This document shows positions 41,316 to 44,783 of a stretch of 44,783 bases of DNA, in pieces. The stretch lies in assembly GCA_013286085.1 (NCBI GenBank), contig JABDGK010000015.1, forward strand, positions 1-44,783, written 5' to 3'. A model generated the notes under the pieces. It saw only the letters and a program-made list of their open reading frames with translations, did not search any database and was not told the DNA's origin. This stretch comes from Gammaproteobacteria bacterium (GTDB lineage: Bacteria; Pseudomonadota; Gammaproteobacteria; DSM-16500). Position 1 is the first letter of the stretch; each line of letters opens with the position of its first letter. Position numbers and translations under genes: made by a program.

Positions 41316-42278
41316 TCAAGCACGTTCAAACGCAAAGCTCACCACATCAGCAACGCGCTGACATTTCAACGCCAACATGATAACGCGATCGATGCCTAAT
41401 GCCACACCCGCACAGTCTGGCAAGCCATTTTTTAAGGCGGCGATAAATCGTGTATCGATATTTTTTTCAGGCAACCCATGTTGCTGACGAAATAACAAAT
41501 CTCGCTGAAAACGGGCTTCTTGCTCAGCAGCATCTTGCAACTCATGAAAACCATTCGCCAATTCCACACCTTTAAAATACACTTCAAATCGAGAAGCAAC
41601 TGGCGGATTTTCGTCTCGTACTTTTGCTAAAGCTGCTTGAGACGCGGGGAAATCATACAGAAAAATCGGGCGCTCTTGCCCAACCACCGGTTCAATGCAA
41701 TGTGTCCATAACAAATCTAACCACGCATCGCGATCTGCTAATTTCCCAGTAAAAGAAATATTTTTTTGTTGCGCAATTTTTTCTAATTGCGCTGCATCTG
41801 CCGCATGAGGATTCACCCCCAGGTGCTGCTGAAACAAATCAGCGTAGCAAACACGCTCTGCTGGCAATGTCTGCAAGATAACTTGCAAGAGCGCATCCAT
41901 GTCATCCATCAAAGCATGATGATCGAAACCCGGGCGATACCATTCTAACATCGTAAATTCAGGATTATGGACGCGCCCAACTTCTCCCTGACGAAAGGCT
42001 TTACAAATTTGATAAATAGCACCACTACCCGCAGCAAGTAGACGTTTCATGGCGTATTCAGGTGAGGTTTGTAAATAAAGAATTTTCTCTTCTGTGCTAC
42101 CGATTTCTGTATAAATCGCGGGGATACCGACCACATGAGGATCTGTCACCGTGTGATGCGAAAGCAGTGGTGTATCCACTTCGAGGACATTTCTTTCTGC
42201 AAAAAAATGACGGATTTTTGCGATTAAATTTGCACGTTCACGAAGATGAGTCAGAGTTGCAGTAGGCTGCCAAGACAT
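41316..42278 (-). CDS. epmA: EF-P--(R)-beta-lysine ligase
   Basis: A 320-residue paralogue of lysyl-tRNA synthetase lacking the tRNA anticodon-binding domain; it attaches (R)-beta-lysine to EF-P. Class II synthetase motifs are FRQGEVGRVHNPEFTMLEWY (motif 2) and GVALGIDRVIMLAL (motif 3), with EVDTPLLSHHTVTDPHV near the front. The length and missing N-terminal OB-fold separate it from LysS. It lies next to its substrate gene efp (91 bases) and near epmB, giving the complete modification module in one place. Confidence 0.96.
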   Translation of the reverse strand: MSWQPTATLTHLRERANLIAKIRHFFAERNVLEVDTPLLSHHTVTDPHVVGIPAIYTEIGSTEEKILYLQTSPEYAMKRLLAAGSGAIYQICKAFRQGEVGRVHNPEFTMLEWYRPGFDHHALMDDMDALLQVILQTLPAERVCYADLFQQHLGVNPHAADAAQLEKIAQQKNISFTGKLADRDAWLDLLWTHCIEPVVGQERPIFLYDFPASQAALAKVRDENPPVASRFEVYFKGVELANGFHELQDAAEQEARFQRDLLFRQQHGLPEKNIDTRFIAALKNGLPDCAGVALGIDRVIMLALKCQRVADVVSFAFERA

Positions 42279-42290
42279 GATGAAAAACTC

Positions 42291-42360
42291 GTAGAGTGGA
42301 ACAAAGCGCAGCGTGTCCGCCGGGAATGATGGTGGACACGCTGCGCTTTGTCCACCCTAC
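42291..42360. repeat. GGTGGACA repeat, double-arm form
   Basis: GTAGAGTGGAACAAAGCGCA (left, with two changes) faces GGTGGACACGCTGCGCTTTG plus TCCACCCTAC (right, 42331-42360). It lies between epmA and efp, nine bases after the efp stop. Confidence 0.85.
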
Positions 42361-42369
42361 ATTTATTAT

Positions 42370-42939
42370 TTATTCTTTTACTCTTGAAACATATTCACCA
42401 ATACGCGTATCCACTTTAATTAACTCACCTTCTGGCACGAACAATGGGACGCGCACCACAGCACCGGTTTCAAGCTTCGCGGGTTTCCCACCACCGCCTG
42501 ACGTATCACCACGTACACCTGGATCGGTTTCAACAATTTTTAATACGACAAAGTTAGGAGCAGCTACGGCTAATGGCAATCCATTAAATAATGTCAGTGT
42601 GCAATCACTTTGTTCTTTTAGCCAGAGCTTCGCTTCGCCTAAATGTTCGCGATCCATGACATATTGCTCAAAAGTTTCTTTGGTCATAAAGTGCCAATGA
42701 GCATCATCGCTATAGAGGTACTGTGCATCAACATCCATCACATCAGCGCTTTCAATTGCATCACCCGACTTCCAGGTTCGCTCAACGACGCGACTGGTTT
42801 TTAAGTTACGGAATTTAATACGGTTAAATGCCTGGCCCTTGCCTGGCTTGACCATTTCATTATCGAGAATGACACAAGGATCATTATCAATCATCACTTT
42901 CATCCCACTTCTGATCTCATTTGTGGTATAAACTGCCAT
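42370..42939 (-). CDS. efp: Translation elongation factor P
   Basis: Relieves ribosome stalling at polyproline runs. A 189-residue protein from the ATG at 42939, which follows AGGAG (an upstream in-frame start is rejected). Lys34 in [11 protein letters not shown] is the position that EpmA and EpmB modify with beta-lysine in E. coli. Three beta-barrel domains are expected; the C-terminal [18 protein letters not shown] and [19 protein letters not shown] are conserved. It is divergent from epmB with 63 bases between, so both can be controlled from one spacer. Confidence 0.97.
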   Translation of the reverse strand: MAVYTTNEIRSGMKVMIDNDPCVILDNEMVKPGKGQAFNRIKFRNLKTSRVVERTWKSGDAIESADVMDVDAQYLYSDDAHWHFMTKETFEQYVMDREHLGEAKLWLKEQSDCTLTLFNGLPLAVAAPNFVVLKIVETDPGVRGDTSGGGGKPAKLETGAVVRVPLFVPEGELIKVDTRIGEYVSRVKE

Positions 42940-43002
42940 CGCTTTCTCCTTTAAAGATTTGGCATATGATAATCGCATAAGAGAATAAAGACAAAGACGA
43001 AC

Positions 43003-44016
43003 ATGATTGACTTCAATTTAGACAAAACGATATCGTGGCAAACCGCATTAAGCCAAGCCATTCAAGACCCGCAAGAATTACTGGCCTTGTTGGAATTAGA
43101 CCCTAGTTTATTAGCGGCAGCAAAATCGGCAGCCAATCTATTTCCACTCAAAGTTCCGCGCGGTTTTGCAGCGCGCATGCAAAAAGGGAACGTGAATGAT
43201 CCCTTATTAAAACAAGTGTTACCGCTTGGCGCGGAACTGCTGGATGTCGCCGGTTATCAGCAAGACCCTCTGCAAGAAAGTGACGTCAATCCTATCCCTG
43301 GACTATTACATAAATATCAAAGTCGCGTGTTACTGACGTTTGTTGGAACTTGTGGGATTAATTGTCGCTATTGTTTTCGCCGACATTTCCCCTATGGCGA
43401 CAACAATCCTGGTACCGATGGCTGGGATCGCGCATTAGATTATATCGCGAAAGATTCGTCGATTACCGAAGTGATTCTAAGTGGCGGCGATCCGTTAGTG
43501 GCAAATGATAAAAGCTTATGGGCTTTATCAGAAAAATTGAATGATATACCCCATGTGAAACGTTTACGTATCCATAGTCGCATGCCAATTGTTTTACCTG
43601 AGCGCATTACGGCGGATTTTTTACACTGGATGGGGCAATTAAAACAAAAACCTGTTTTAGTCACGCATTGCAATCACCCCCAAGAAATTAGCCCTGCTGT
43701 AGAGCAAGCCATGCAAGCGCTCAGTGATGTCGGCACTGTCTTATTGAATCAAACCGTCTTGTTAAAAGGCGTCAACGACAATGTCGATACGTTAGTTGAT
43801 TTGAGTGAAGCGTTATTTGCGGCTGGCATCCAACCTTACTATTTACATTTATTGGATAAAGTCCAAGGTGCTGCTCATTTTGATTTACCAGAAGAAGAGG
43901 CAAAAAACTTACACTGGGGTTTAAATCAACGCCTTTCAGGGTATTTAGTGCCAAAACTAGTCTATGAAAAAGCGGGAGCTCCCGCTAAGTTGCCCGTGGA
44001 ATTGTACACAGCCTAA
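43003..44016 (+). CDS. epmB: EF-P (R)-beta-lysine-producing lysine 2,3-aminomutase
   Basis: A 337-residue radical SAM, PLP-dependent enzyme that turns L-alpha-lysine into (R)-beta-lysine for EF-P. The iron-sulfur motif is CGINCRYC (Cys117, Cys121, Cys124), the SAM region is LSGGDPLV, and [13 protein letters not shown] lies near the PLP site. The compact length matches YjeK/EpmB rather than clostridial aminomutase (about 416 residues). It contains a GC-rich palindrome in its last codons (GCGGGAGCTCCCGC), which might act in 3'-end formation. epmA and efp are adjacent on the other strand. Confidence 0.95.
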   Translation: MIDFNLDKTISWQTALSQAIQDPQELLALLELDPSLLAAAKSAANLFPLKVPRGFAARMQKGNVNDPLLKQVLPLGAELLDVAGYQQDPLQESDVNPIPGLLHKYQSRVLLTFVGTCGINCRYCFRRHFPYGDNNPGTDGWDRALDYIAKDSSITEVILSGGDPLVANDKSLWALSEKLNDIPHVKRLRIHSRMPIVLPERITADFLHWMGQLKQKPVLVTHCNHPQEISPAVEQAMQALSDVGTVLLNQTVLLKGVNDNVDTLVDLSEALFAAGIQPYYLHLLDKVQGAAHFDLPEEEAKNLHWGLNQRLSGYLVPKLVYEKAGAPAKLPVELYTA

Positions 44017-44191
44017 TTTTTGCTTAGCCAAATACATTTATCCAAAAAAACTCGCTCGCCGCCCACCGGGATAACATCTACAACTAATTGAATATAAATA
44101 TATTTTATTTTCGTTTTTTGCGCAGATGTGACTAGCCTAGCTGATTTCAATACACGGCTTGTACAGACTTCTCAGATAGTTAGCCACACAG

Positions 44192-44214
44192 TTATCCACA
44201 GAAATTGTGGATAA
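44192..44214. other. Inverted pair of consensus DnaA boxes
   Basis: TTATCCACA (44192-44200) and TGTGGATAA (44206-44214) flank GAAAT, between epmB and the ankyrin gene. An AT-rich stretch lies about 100 bases upstream (44085-44125), and a CATCGCGAGGCTGCGAAGCG-type repeat fragment follows (44223-44262). No gene was found in 44017-44313. Confidence 0.55.
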
Positions 44215-44279
44215 GCTGACGTCATCGCGAGGCTGCGAAGCGCTTAGCCGTGGCGATCCAGATACGCGCTATAGTTATT

Positions 44280-44310
44280 GGTGGACACGCTACGCTTTGT
44301 CCACCCTACG
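44280..44310. repeat. GGTGGACA palindromic repeat, full short form
   Basis: GGTGGACACGCTACGCTTTG followed by TCCACCCTACG; three bases after the stop of the ankyrin gene (minus strand). Confidence 0.85.
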
Positions 44311-44313
44311 GTT

Positions 44314-44783
44314 CTAATGCATATTCGTTTTACTATTTTGCGTACGCGCGTTCAATTCAGCAGCGACGAGTTGAGAAATCTTTTTTGATAGCGTCGTTTC
44401 GCCATGGCGATCAAAACGATGGCCAAAAAAATTTAACGCCTGTTTTTTGCAAAGCCCGCTATAGTTTGATTGGGTCTGTGTCGCTGCTCGGTTTAACTCA
44501 TATTCCAAATTCATCAAGGTATACGTTTCGAGTTGTTTTATATTTTCTGAAACCAAAGAAAGAATATACGCATTATAATCTGGCATAGCTTGTTTCACGC
44601 TGTGTCTGCCTGTTGTTTTGTTTTTATTTTCAGCTGCGAGCGCTTTTAAAATATTTTCGATGCCATTGGGAGATTTCGCAACCTTCTCTAAAACAAGTGC
44701 CAACTGTTCAGGAGCATGGCGTGCAAGCATGTGCAAACCGGTCCAGCCGTCTTTATTTTGTGTTCTCAGTGCGAGAGCGATAG
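44314..44783 (-). CDS. Ankyrin-repeat protein, C-terminal part (cut by window edge)
   Basis: The minus-strand frame is open to the right edge, so the gene starts outside the window; about 156 residues are seen. The first visible segment, IALALRTQNKDGWTGLHMLA, is a clear ankyrin repeat (DGWTxLHxxA), followed by APEQLALVLEKVAK as the second helix. A basic, Lys/Asn-rich region (AAENKNKTTGRHSVKQ) and a helical tail to SKTNMH follow. No signal peptide can be judged. Ankyrin proteins of this style are frequent type IV effectors in Legionella and Coxiella, but that role is inferred here. Confidence 0.78.
   Translation of the reverse strand, partial: IALALRTQNKDGWTGLHMLARHAPEQLALVLEKVAKSPNGIENILKALAAENKNKTTGRHSVKQAMPDYNAYILSLVSENIKQLETYTLMNLEYELNRAATQTQSNYSGLCKKQALNFFGHRFDRHGETTLSKKISQLVAAELNARTQNSKTNMH

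Noticed and set aside
44085-44214. Chromosomal replication origin
   Set aside because: There are only two DnaA boxes, and no dnaA, dnaN, rpmH or gidA gene nearby; the evidence supports a DnaA-binding site at most.

Overview
The window looks like chromosome of a host-associated gammaproteobacterium, most like the Legionellales/Coxiella group; this is inference from gene content, and no species is named. Supporting signs are a eukaryote-type mitochondrial carrier (17120-18154), an ankyrin protein entering from the right edge, small proteins with a basic nuclear-signal-like patch or coiled coils, an F-box/ankyrin-like protein carried inside a transposon, a CsrB/RsmY-type small RNA, and a dense population of palindromic intergenic repeats. 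Housekeeping genes (ppa, psd, aroA, pcnB, glmU, glmS, pyrD, uvrD, engB, efp) are intact and of ordinary gammaproteobacterial type.

Layout. 1-2.5 kb: end of ppa, a GGA-rich sRNA on the minus strand, a small membrane protein behind psd, and a TlpA-like thioredoxin. 2.5-4.9 kb: an operon of a DUF2909 protein and two overlapping FUSC-type membrane proteins. 5-8.8 kb: a rhodanese (SseA), a cytochrome c, the protease SppA and a DUF2807-like lipoprotein. 8.9-14.8 kb: TPR-methyltransferase with an ElaA-like acetyltransferase, aroA, two small unknown proteins and pcnB. 14.9-16.5 kb: tRNA-Glu(CTC), a cluster of small hairpin elements and a coiled-coil protein. 16.5-20.2 kb: a PTPS-family enzyme, the mitochondrial carrier, a MidA-like methyltransferase and a pteridine-reductase-like SDR. 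20.4-23.5 kb: an ABC importer made of a double permease and an ATPase with a C-terminal auxiliary domain. 23.5-28.4 kb: a 49-residue ORF, FUSC and Dps (coupled), EVE protein and an LtaS-type sulfatase (coupled), and a GNAT enzyme.

28.4-31.5 kb is the most unusual stretch. An ISL3-family element (28607-31334) with matching terminal repeats and an 8-bp target duplication sits inside an older palindromic element with perfect 47-bp inverted repeats, which itself lies in remains of other repeats. The IS lacks the front of its transposase. It contains instead an unknown effector-like ORF and a truncated reverse transcriptase.

31.5-44.8 kb: glmU-glmS, pyrD, uvrD (with a dispersed repeat inserted in frame), engB, an OPT transporter, the EF-P module epmA, efp and epmB, a DnaA-box pair and the ankyrin gene.

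At least eleven copies or fragments of a GGTGGACA/TGTCCACC palindrome occur. Most lie within about 15 bases of a stop codon, and in two genes the repeat supplies the TAG stop.
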